DNA from: UBA6049 sp965662345
Lineage (GTDB): Bacteria > Bacteroidota > Bacteroidia > Flavobacteriales_G > Salibacteraceae
Assembly: GCA_965662345.1 (NCBI GenBank)
Contig: CBFIHE010000035.1
Coordinates: 1-24,044, forward strand
Direction of reading: 5' to 3'
DNA: 24,044 nucleotides
Shown here: positions 8,679 to 15,292 of the stretch, piece after piece
Numbering within the stretch: the first letter of the stretch is position 1
How the letters are laid out: the number at the start of each line of letters is the position of its first letter
Program-made: the position numbers and the translations under genes
The notes under the pieces: model-generated
Told to the model about the DNA's origin: nothing
What the model saw: only the letters and a program-made list of their open reading frames with translations
The model's database searches: none

Positions 8679-9722
8679 TTATTCGCCTTTAAATGCATTC
8701 CACCCTTGAGCTTCCAAGGTTATTTTGTTACCCGCTTGATCTGCCATGTAAACACCCTCACCCTTACCTGTTACGTGGCCGAGCATGCGAATCTCGGGTA
8801 TGTGCTTAAGTTTTTCATAAGACGCCAAAGGCATAGTAAATAGGAGTTCATAATCTTCTCCCCCATTCAAGGCTGCCACAGTAGGCGAGAGATTGAAGTC
8901 CTCAGCAACTTTGGCGGTAACATGGTCTACCGGAATCTTATCTCCGTAAATGGTTATTCCTCTTTCTGAAGCCTTTGAAAGGTGAATTAATTCAGAGGCA
9001 AGCCCATCGCTTACATCTATCATTGAAGTTGGTATAAGGTTATTCTCTTTAAAGAGCTCTATCAGACCCTTTTGTGCTTCTGGCTTTAATTGTCGCTCCA
9101 ATATGTAATCCATACCTTCTAAGTCTGGTTGCATTTGGGGGTTATCTTTGAAAACAGCGTATTCTCTTTCTAGAACTTGCAGACCAACATATGCAGCTCC
9201 TAAATCACCTGTAACACAAACTAAGTCGTTTTCTCCCGCTCCTGAACGATACGTTATTTTGTCTTTCTCTACAGTTCCCATGGCTGTAACGCTAATTACT
9301 AGACCTGTTTTAGATGCAGTTGTATCACCTCCTACAAGGTCTACCTGATAAAACTTACACGCCATGTGTATGCCGGCATACAGCTCCTCAATAGCTTCTA
9401 CTGAGAATTTTGATGAAACACCAATAGATACGGTAATTTGGCGTGGTGTTCCATTCATGGCATAGATGTCACTAAGGTTTACTGCTACAGTTTTATACCC
9501 TAAATGCTTAAGTGGAGTATAACTCATGTTGAAGTGTACACCCTCCATTAACATATCCGTACTAATCAACGTATAACGGTCTCCATGATCTACAACCGCT
9601 GCATCGTCTCCAGGGCCTTTTACCGTGCTGACTTGAAGCTGGCCCGCATCTTTGGTGATTAGGTCTATTATACCAAACTCACCCAATTCGCTTAACTCCG
9701 TACGTGTACTGTTCTCAAACAT
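8679..9722 (-). CDS. thiL: Thiamine-monophosphate kinase
   Basis: A 347-residue enzyme that phosphorylates thiamine monophosphate with ATP to give thiamine diphosphate, the last step of the cofactor pathway. Family motifs are all present: GPGDDAAV near the N-terminus, STDMLMEGVHF, VNLSDIYAMNG, DLVGGDTT, the DVSDGLASEL metal-binding segment, GGEDYELLFT, and the C-terminal GWNAFKG. Length is normal for ThiL. The reading frame extends 16 codons further upstream, but I chose the ATG at 9722 because a full promoter match (TTTG-N19-TAAATTTTG) lies just ahead of it and inside that extension, and because MFENSTRTELSELGEFGII is the normal ThiL N-terminus. No other thi genes are nearby. Confidence 0.95.
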   Translation of the reverse strand: MFENSTRTELSELGEFGIIDLITKDAGQLQVSTVKGPGDDAAVVDHGDRYTLISTDMLMEGVHFNMSYTPLKHLGYKTVAVNLSDIYAMNGTPRQITVSIGVSSKFSVEAIEELYAGIHMACKFYQVDLVGGDTTASKTGLVISVTAMGTVEKDKITYRSGAGENDLVCVTGDLGAAYVGLQVLEREYAVFKDNPQMQPDLEGMDYILERQLKPEAQKGLIELFKENNLIPTSMIDVSDGLASELIHLSKASERGITIYGDKIPVDHVTAKVAEDFNLSPTVAALNGGEDYELLFTMPLASYEKLKHIPEIRMLGHVTGKGEGVYMADQAGNKITLEAQGWNAFKGE

Positions 9723-9727
9723 TTTGT

Positions 9728-9759
9728 CAAAATTTACCGCAAAGGTATTTGAAATCAAA
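9728..9759 (-). promoter_or_regulatory. Promoter of thiL (-33 TTTG, 19-bp spacer, -7 TAAATTTTG)
   Basis: Read on the minus strand, TTTG (complement of 9756-9759) is followed after exactly 19 bp by TAAATTTTG (complement of 9728-9736), close to the Bacteroidota TTTG-N19-TAnnTTTG consensus, with one extra base inside the -7 element. The -7 box ends five bases before the chosen thiL ATG, so the transcript would have almost no 5' leader. It also supports the shorter start for thiL. Confidence 0.65.
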
Positions 9760-9789
9760 TGCTGAAACACAAGATGGTATACCCTATAA

Positions 9790-10695
9790 AAATGGCGTAT
9801 CTTAGTCAGGATAAGGGAGCGAAGCTGTTCCTTTTGCCACTATCATAGAACGAGTCAAGAAGACCTTTATAAAAGCAGGTATGAACGCTAACGTAATGCG
9901 CGCAAACAAGCAGAAAAACAGCTTGAGGAGAAGAGTTACGAGTTGTACAATGCAAATCAAAGCTTAGAAAAGCTCAATACTAAACTAGAAGAAGAGGTAA
10001 TTCAGCGCACTGGAGCTCTTAAAGAAGCTAAAGATGATTTGGAGATGATTGCCTACATCGCTTCTCATGATTTAAAAACTCCACTACGTTCCATTTCGCA
10101 TATCTCCAATTGGATTGAGGAAAACATTATATCTAGTTCTTACGATGAGCTTTCTAATTATGCAGAGCTACTGCGCTCGCGCATTTCTAGAATAGAGACG
10201 CTCCTGAATAGCTTGATTGAATAAACGAATCTCAACAGCATTAGTGTTATCGCTAAAGACATAGATACCAAGGCTCTGGTTCTTTCTATTTTACAACGAG
10301 AGCAAGAAATAACTCCTTTTGACTACACTATTACTGGTGAATTCCCTAAGCTAGATGCCGTTGAGAAACTTCTTGAGAAAGTTTTCAGGAACCTTATACG
10401 GAATGGGCTGAACTACAACAGCAAACCCTAAAAAGAACTGCAAATTCATGCAAAAACACTCCCTTTGGGATTGGTAGAATTTGCCGTTTCAGACAATGGG
10501 AATGGTATAGAGAAGCGTTATGAGAATAAGATCTTTGAACTTTTTCAGACACTAGACAGGAAAGACGAAACAGAGTCATCTGGAGTTGGATTACCCATTG
10601 TAAAGAAGATTGTAAACTCTAACGGAGGTACCATTCGTTTTGAATCTGAAATCAACGTGGGAACTACCTTCTATTTCACTTGGAAATTAACTTAA
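9790..10695 (+). pseudogene. Histidine kinase gene broken by three in-frame TAA codons
   Basis: One reading frame can be followed for about 900 bp and encodes a soluble sensor kinase, interrupted by TAA at 9889-9891, 10222-10224 and 10429-10431. Before the first stop reads EDLYKSRYER; after it comes a coiled coil (ARKQAEKQLEEKSYELYNAN), then the HisKA segment with the phospho-acceptor His at 10066-10068 (ASHDLKTPLRSI). After the second stop comes the N-box (FRNLIRNGLNYNSKP). After the third come the G1 box (DNGNGIEKR), the F-box region (FELFQTL) and the G2 box (SGVGLPIVKKIV). By family pattern the stops probably replace Glu, Tyr and Glu. No frameshift separates the pieces, but no in-frame ATG is found at the beginning, so the true start is lost or shifted. 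No membrane helix is visible. The H-NOX gene follows by 10 bp; the coiled-coil sequence resembles H-NOX-associated kinases. Confidence 0.85.
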
Positions 10696-10705
10696 TTTTA
10701 GCGGC

Positions 10706-11230
10706 ATGAAAGGCGTGGTAGATGATGTTTTCGGGCTTGAGGTTACCGAAGAGGTCATCAAAGAGTCACCTACACTTAGCACAGGTGGTGCCTACACTTC
10801 TGTAGGCACTTATCCGCATCATGAAATTATATCGATGGTGGTAGCCCTAAGCAAGGCTACCAAAGTTCCTGTACCAGATTTAGTTGAGACTTTTGGTAAG
10901 CACCTGTTTGGTGTACTTGCCAATGGGCATCCAGAATTTGTTGAAAATGCCTCAGACCTTTTTGATTTTCTCAACAGTATAGAAGAGCATATTCATGTAG
11001 AGGTACGCAAACTTTACCCAGATGCTCAACTACCCAACTTCGATACCCTTCTCAAAACAAATAAGCGTATGGAAATGCTCTATCGCTCAGAGAGAAGCAT
11101 GGCAGATTTGGCTGTGGGACTAATTCATGGTGCTGCTGAACGCTACAATGAAGCAGTGGTTGTTAATCTAGAAGATGTTTCTTCAGAAAAAGATGGTAAG
11201 CAAGTAAAGATTACCATAGAACGCAAGTAA
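10706..11230 (+). CDS. H-NOX family heme-NO-binding protein, N-terminus apparently shortened
   Basis: A 174-residue cytosolic H-NOX (HNOB) domain, a heme sensor of nitric oxide or oxygen that normally controls a neighbouring histidine kinase or diguanylate cyclase. The proximal heme ligand is probably His97 (EEHIHVEVRKLYPDA). The porphyrin-binding YxSxR motif is intact as Tyr126, Ser128, Arg130 (YRSERSMADLAVGLIHGAAE). GGAYTSVGTYPHHEI and VPDLVETFGKHLF are also typical. The N-terminus reads MKGVVDDVFGLEV. Most family members have about 8-10 more residues between MKGVV and this point, forming helix A, so an in-frame deletion is likely (inferred from memory of the family). Heme binding may be impaired. 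The partner kinase gene just upstream is broken. Confidence 0.88.
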   Translation: MKGVVDDVFGLEVTEEVIKESPTLSTGGAYTSVGTYPHHEIISMVVALSKATKVPVPDLVETFGKHLFGVLANGHPEFVENASDLFDFLNSIEEHIHVEVRKLYPDAQLPNFDTLLKTNKRMEMLYRSERSMADLAVGLIHGAAERYNEAVVVNLEDVSSEKDGKQVKITIERK

Positions 11231-11290
11231 GCCCTGTCAACCTCGTAAACTTTAATTCTTGGCTCTTGTTTCGTTTACAAAATTAAGTGC
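11231..11290 (+). promoter_or_regulatory. Upstream region of the photolyase operon with a GTAAAC/GTTTAC inverted repeat
   Basis: The 60 bp between H-NOX and the SDR gene carry GTAAAC (11245-11250) and GTTTAC (11273-11278), a perfect 6-bp inverted repeat with a 22-bp spacer. TTGT (11266-11269) and ACAA (11277-11280) form a second, overlapping short inverted repeat. No good TAnnTTTG is present. Such arms could bind a dimeric regulator of a light- or stress-induced operon, but short AT-rich repeats also arise by chance. Confidence 0.3.
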
Positions 11291-11989
11291 ATGAAGAATT
11301 TTGTTGTCATAGGTGGTGGTACGGGTATAGGTAAAGCCCTAACAGAAAAACTAGCAGAAGAAGGACACTCAGTCTTAGTAATTTCAAGAGAATCTCACGA
11401 TATAGACGCTATACCAACTGTTGAGTTTCACCCTGCTGATATTACACAAGACGATGAGCAAGACTGGCCTCTACCAGATGAAATTCATGGTTTAGCCTAC
11501 TGCCCAGGGTCTATTAACCTAAAACCTTTCCACCGCATAAAACCAGATGCTTTTCAACAAGAGTGGGACTTGAATGTGATGGGTGCCATTAAGACTGTAC
11601 AAGCATGCCTACCTGCCCTAAAAGAAGCGAACGGAAGTGTGGTTTTCTTTAGTACAGTTGCGGTTCAAACAGGAATGCCTTTCCATGCAAGTATTGCAGC
11701 AGCAAAAGGAGCTCTAGAAGGATTAACCAGAAGTTTGTCTGCTGAATACGCTCCTACAGTGCGGTTCAACTGCATAGCTCCTAGTTTAACAAATACAACG
11801 CTTGCAGGTAAACTTTTAAGTACTCCAGAAAAAGAAGAAGCCTCTGCGAAAAGACATCCGCTTAATGCGGTTGGTCAACCAGAAGATATTGCTCACATGG
11901 CAGCTCATTTAATAAATGACTCAGGTAAATGGATTACTGGGCAGGTCATTGGTGTTGATGGCGGAATGGGTGCTGTAAAAACAAACTAA
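11291..11989 (+). CDS. SDR-family oxidoreductase lacking the catalytic tyrosine
   Basis: A 232-residue Rossmann-fold protein. The nucleotide-binding loop is GGGTGIGKA at 8-16. Next come an N-A-G-like segment (YCPGSINL) and the catalytic Ser region (FFSTVAVQTGMPF, Ser121). The usual YxxxK motif reads IAAAK (Ile135 to Lys139), so the general-base tyrosine is absent although the lysine remains. VIGVDGGMGAVKTN at the C-terminus is typical of the family. It is the first gene of an operon with a flavin reductase (3 bp gap) and a photolyase. This neighbourhood, known in Bacteroidota and Proteobacteria light-response clusters, suggests a role in flavin or redox support, but the substrate is unknown. 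It may bind NAD(P) without normal dehydrogenase chemistry. Confidence 0.88.
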   Translation: MKNFVVIGGGTGIGKALTEKLAEEGHSVLVISRESHDIDAIPTVEFHPADITQDDEQDWPLPDEIHGLAYCPGSINLKPFHRIKPDAFQQEWDLNVMGAIKTVQACLPALKEANGSVVFFSTVAVQTGMPFHASIAAAKGALEGLTRSLSAEYAPTVRFNCIAPSLTNTTLAGKLLSTPEKEEASAKRHPLNAVGQPEDIAHMAAHLINDSGKWITGQVIGVDGGMGAVKTN

Positions 11990-11992
11990 TTC

Positions 11993-12646
11993 ATGAAACT
12001 CTCCCGAATTACTCCTGAATTGGCGCAGAATTGGCCCTCGCGCAAGCGTGCACACTTCTTTAATACACTTAGTGGGTTTAAGCCCGTTCAATTGATGGGA
12101 ACCGCAAACAGCAAAGGCCAACACAACCTTGCCATGTTCTCGCAGGTGTTTCATATTGGTGCAAGCCCACCATTGCTTGGCGTATTATTCAGGCCAGCAA
12201 CCGTGCCTCGCCATAGCCTATCGAATCTAGAAGAAACAGGCTTTTTCACATTGAACCACGTTGCTAAACAGTTTGTAAATGAAGCTCATCAAACTGCTGC
12301 CAAATATGAAGAAGGCGAAAGCGAGTTCAACGCAGTTGGTTTAACACCAGTACTAAGCGAAATGCATACGGCACCATACGTTGCAGAAGCCCCTGTTCAA
12401 ATTGGGCTTAAATTCAAAGAGAAACAACTCATTCAAGCCAATCAAACCATTCTGGTAGTAGGAGAGATAGTAGAAGTTTTTTACCCTGAGGTTGCACTTA
12501 AAGAAGATGGATACCTTGATTTATCAAGTCTAGACGTTACTTGCTGCACAGGTATGGATGCTTACCACACCACGCAAAAAATGCAACGAATGGCCTATGC
12601 TGTGGCCAATGAAACGCCTCATAAATTGCCCAAAGAACTGTTCTAA
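11993..12646 (+). CDS. Flavin reductase-like FMN-binding split-barrel protein
   Basis: A 217-residue protein of the flavin reductase-like family. It would bind FMN in a dimeric split barrel and use NAD(P)H to reduce flavin. Supporting stretches are KPVQLMGTANSKGQHNLAMF, SPPLLGVLFRPATVPRHSL and ETGFFTLNHVAKQF, in the order and spacing of the family's flavin-binding core. Near the C-terminus there is a Cys-Cys pair (VTCCTGMDAYH) of unknown importance. The gene is 3 bp after the SDR and its stop overlaps the photolyase start (TAATG at 12644-12648), so the three are translationally linked. Reduced flavin supply to the photolyase is a reasonable guess. Confidence 0.88.
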   Translation: MKLSRITPELAQNWPSRKRAHFFNTLSGFKPVQLMGTANSKGQHNLAMFSQVFHIGASPPLLGVLFRPATVPRHSLSNLEETGFFTLNHVAKQFVNEAHQTAAKYEEGESEFNAVGLTPVLSEMHTAPYVAEAPVQIGLKFKEKQLIQANQTILVVGEIVEVFYPEVALKEDGYLDLSSLDVTCCTGMDAYHTTQKMQRMAYAVANETPHKLPKELF

Positions 12647-13956
12647 TGAAGCAAAAAGTAACCCTTTTTTGGCACCGTAGAGATCTACGATTAGAAGATA
12701 ATGCAGGTGCCTATCGCGCACTCCGTGAACACGATAATGTGCTACCCATTTTTATATTTGACAAGAATATTTTAGACGCCTTAGAAGACAAAGCAGACAG
12801 AAGGGTTACATTTATTCATAGAGAGCTTGAAAGACTGCAAAAAGAGCTGTTGTCCATAGGTAGTACCTTACGTGTTTTCTATGGCTATCCAGATGATATA
12901 TACCAAGAGCTACTAGCAGAATATGACGTAAAGGCGGTATACACCAACCACGATTACGAGCCCTATGCTAATCAACGAGATCATGAAATAAGAGGGCTAT
13001 TAGATGCTAAGAATATTCCATTCTATACCTTCAAAGACCAGTCGATTTTTGAGAAAAACGAGGTAACCAAAGACAATGGGTCTTGGTACTCTGTATTTTC
13101 ACCTTACGCCAAAAAGTGGAAAGCCACCCTTACAGATTACCAACTGAAACCATACCCAAATGAAAAGTACTTTAAGAACTACCTCAAGCACGAAGCAACA
13201 GCCATTCCCACTTTAGAATCAATGGGCTTTAGTCCAAAGGCAGACCACTTACCCGCAAGTGAAGTAAGTACGGCTATTGTAGAAAAATATCACGAAACAC
13301 GAGACATTCCGTCTATTCAAGGTACCACTCGAATTAGTATGCACCTTCGTTTTGGAACAGTAAGCATACGGCAATTAGCGAAGTTGGGGCTATCAAAAAA
13401 TGAAAAATGGCTGAATGAGTTAATCTGGCGAGATTTCTATATGATGATTCTTCATCACAATCCTCAAGTAGTGGATACAGCCTTTAAACCACAATACGAT
13501 CGTATACCATGGCGAAACAATGATGAAGAGTTTGAGAAATGGTGTAAAGGCGAAACGGGTTACCCAATTGTAGATGCAGGAATGCGAGAACTCAATACTA
13601 CGGGATTCATGCACAATCGCGTACGAATGATTACCGCATCCTTCTTGGTAAAACACTTGCTTGTTGATTGGCGTTGGGGCGAAGCTTACTTTGCTGCCAA
13701 ACTCAATGATTTTGAACTTTCATCAAATAATGGAGGATGGCAATGGGCATCTAGTTCTGGATGTGATGCAGCTCCCTACTTTAGAGTGTTTAATCCAGAG
13801 CTACAAACCAAAAAGTTTGATCCAAAGCTTCTTTATGTTAAAAAATGGGTTCCTGAGGTAAACAGCATTCGTTACCAGCAAAGCGCAATTGTAGATCACA
13901 AGTTCGCGAGAGAACGCGTTCTAAGGGTCTACAAAGAGGCTCTGGATAATGGCTAA
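12646..13956 (+). CDS. phrB: Class I CPD-type deoxyribodipyrimidine photolyase
   Basis: A 436-residue light-driven DNA repair enzyme that splits cyclobutane pyrimidine dimers with reduced FAD. The N-terminal alpha/beta domain (WHRRDLRLEDNAGAYRAL, residues 9-26) holds the antenna pigment; the C-terminal helical domain binds FAD. Key segments: GTTRISMHLRFG, the NELIWRDFY segment at 257-265 with Glu258 equivalent to the substrate-contacting Glu274 of E. coli, GYPIVDAGMRELNTTGFMHN, FLVKHLLVDWRWGEAYF, and SSNNGGWQWASSSGCDAAPY, which includes the FAD-contacting Asn and the tryptophans of the electron-transfer path. The RDFY, HNR and DAAPYFRVFNP context fits repair photolyases, not DASH cryptochromes. 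Length is slightly short but complete. Last gene of its operon; convergent with pgk. Confidence 0.94.
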   Translation: MKQKVTLFWHRRDLRLEDNAGAYRALREHDNVLPIFIFDKNILDALEDKADRRVTFIHRELERLQKELLSIGSTLRVFYGYPDDIYQELLAEYDVKAVYTNHDYEPYANQRDHEIRGLLDAKNIPFYTFKDQSIFEKNEVTKDNGSWYSVFSPYAKKWKATLTDYQLKPYPNEKYFKNYLKHEATAIPTLESMGFSPKADHLPASEVSTAIVEKYHETRDIPSIQGTTRISMHLRFGTVSIRQLAKLGLSKNEKWLNELIWRDFYMMILHHNPQVVDTAFKPQYDRIPWRNNDEEFEKWCKGETGYPIVDAGMRELNTTGFMHNRVRMITASFLVKHLLVDWRWGEAYFAAKLNDFELSSNNGGWQWASSSGCDAAPYFRVFNPELQTKKFDPKLLYVKKWVPEVNSIRYQQSAIVDHKFARERVLRVYKEALDNG

Positions 13957-13991
13957 TTACACCCCAAACTAGTTGCTTGTTAAACAGCTTT

Positions 13992-15188
13992 TTATCGATT
14001 TAAGATGGCTGCAACACCTGGTAGCTCTTTTCCTTCAATCAGCTCAAGCAATGCGCCACCACCCGTAGATACGTAGCTAACATGCTCCTTCAGGTCGTAC
14101 TTGTTTACAGCAGCAACTGAATCTCCACCTCCAACAAGAGAATATGCACCTCTTTCCGTAGCCGTTACAACTGCATAAGCTGCTTGCTTGGTTCCTTGTT
14201 CAAAGTTGCTAAACTCAAATACACCCATGGGTCCGTTCCACAAAATGGTTTTACTTTCTTCTATGCATAATTTGTAGTGCTCAAATGCATCAGGGCCTAT
14301 GTCTAAGCCCATAAAACCGTCTGGTATGTTTTTAGTAGAAACTACCTGAGTTTTGGCGTTGTTGTCAAAGGCATCGGCAGCTAAAGTGTCCTCAGGCAAT
14401 AAAATGCGTACGCCCAAATCATCGGCTTTTGCCAAAACTGTTTTTGCCATCTCCAAAAACTCTTCTTCAACTAGAGAGTTTCCTACGTTTCCACCTTGAG
14501 CTTTCTCAAAGGTATATGCCATACCACCACCAATAATTAAGTTATCAATCTTGGGTAGAAGGTTTTCAATTATGCCAATCTTAGATGAAACCTTAGCACC
14601 ACCTATAATGGCTGTGAACGGTTTCTGAGGGGCTTCCATAACGTTCTTTACGCTTTTCAACTCTCCTGCCATGAGGTATCCAAAGGCCGCATCTTTGGCA
14701 AATTGAGCAATTACTGCAGTTGATGCATGGGCTCTGTGTGCTGTACCAAAGGCATCGTTTACATATACATCTCCCAAGGAAGCTAACTCTTTAGCCATAC
14801 CTTCATCTCCAGCAGTCTCTTCTTTGTAAAAGCGCAGGTTTTCAAGCAAAAGAACCTCACCTGCAGGCAAAGCCGATGCTGCATTAGATGCTATGTCGCC
14901 TCTGCAATCTGTTGCAAAGTGAACTTTAACTCCAACAAGTTCCTCCAAATGATTCACCAAGTGCTTTAGCGAGAATTTATCTTCTGGTCCGCTTTTTGGT
15001 CTGCCTAAGTGGCTCATTAAAACCACTGCGCCACCATCGGCTAAAATCTTTTTTATTGTTGGAACAGCTGCACGCATCCGCGTATCATCAGTAATCTCAA
15101 AAGAATCATTCAAAGGCACGTTAAAGTCAACGCGAACTACAGCTCTTTTGCTGCTAAAGTCTATAGAATCTATGGTGCGCACAGTCAT
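13992..15188 (-). CDS. pgk: Phosphoglycerate kinase
   Basis: A 398-residue glycolytic enzyme that converts 1,3-bisphosphoglycerate and ADP to 3-phosphoglycerate and ATP in the cytosol. Motifs: VVRVDFNVPLND near the N-terminus, LMSHLGRP, ENLRFYKEE, DVYVNDAFGTAHRAHAST, the basic patch around AIIGGAKVSSKIG, the nucleotide-binding NGPMGVFEF, and GGGDSVAAV with STGGGALLELIEG at the C-terminus. Length is standard. I use the ATG at 15188; a TTG three codons upstream is in frame but overlaps the likely promoter element. It stands alone and is divergent from holB. Confidence 0.97.
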   Translation of the reverse strand: MTVRTIDSIDFSSKRAVVRVDFNVPLNDSFEITDDTRMRAAVPTIKKILADGGAVVLMSHLGRPKSGPEDKFSLKHLVNHLEELVGVKVHFATDCRGDIASNAASALPAGEVLLLENLRFYKEETAGDEGMAKELASLGDVYVNDAFGTAHRAHASTAVIAQFAKDAAFGYLMAGELKSVKNVMEAPQKPFTAIIGGAKVSSKIGIIENLLPKIDNLIIGGGMAYTFEKAQGGNVGNSLVEEEFLEMAKTVLAKADDLGVRILLPEDTLAADAFDNNAKTQVVSTKNIPDGFMGLDIGPDAFEHYKLCIEESKTILWNGPMGVFEFSNFEQGTKQAAYAVVTATERGAYSLVGGGDSVAAVNKYDLKEHVSYVSTGGGALLELIEGKELPGVAAILNR

Positions 15189-15194
15189 GTTTTT

Positions 15195-15203
15195 CAAAAT
15201 TTA
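15195..15203 (-). promoter_or_regulatory. Candidate -7 element of pgk (TAAATTTTG)
   Basis: On the minus strand TAAATTTTG ends 6 bases before the pgk ATG. It is identical to the -7 element found at the same place before thiL. Unlike thiL, there is no TTTG 19 bp upstream, so the call rests on this box and its position. Confidence 0.4.
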
Positions 15204-15279
15204 TATCACCCTCAAAGGTTGAATTTTTTTACGAGTTTTTCCATCGCTTTGCAAAGACTTAAAAGCGGGTTCAAATCCC

Positions 15280-15287
15280 TACTTTTG
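15280..15287 (+). promoter_or_regulatory. Candidate -7 element of holB (TACTTTTG)
   Basis: TACTTTTG matches TAnnTTTG exactly and ends five bases before the holB ATG. If it works, transcription would begin at or within a few bases of the start codon, giving a leaderless or nearly leaderless mRNA. No TTTG at the normal -33 spacing; the nearest is 28 bp upstream. Confidence 0.5.
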
Positions 15288-15292
15288 ACCAC

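Noticed and set aside
9792..9848. Eighteen-codon frame beginning with ATG before the broken kinase
   Set aside because: It is too short and shows no resemblance I can defend; it could be the original kinase start followed by a frameshift, but nothing proves this.
9889..10431. Stop-codon recoding (TAA read as an amino acid) in the kinase
   Set aside because: TAA ends most intact genes in the window and no intact gene contains an internal TAA, so genome-wide recoding is excluded; a local read-through mechanism has no visible signal.
13661..13861. Open frame overlapping the photolyase gene on the same strand
   Set aside because: It is an out-of-frame shadow of the conserved FAD-binding region.
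13975..13993. Weak hairpin GCTTGT/ACAGC followed by TTTTTA after the photolyase gene
   Set aside because: The stem is short and bulged; it may help termination but is too weak to call.
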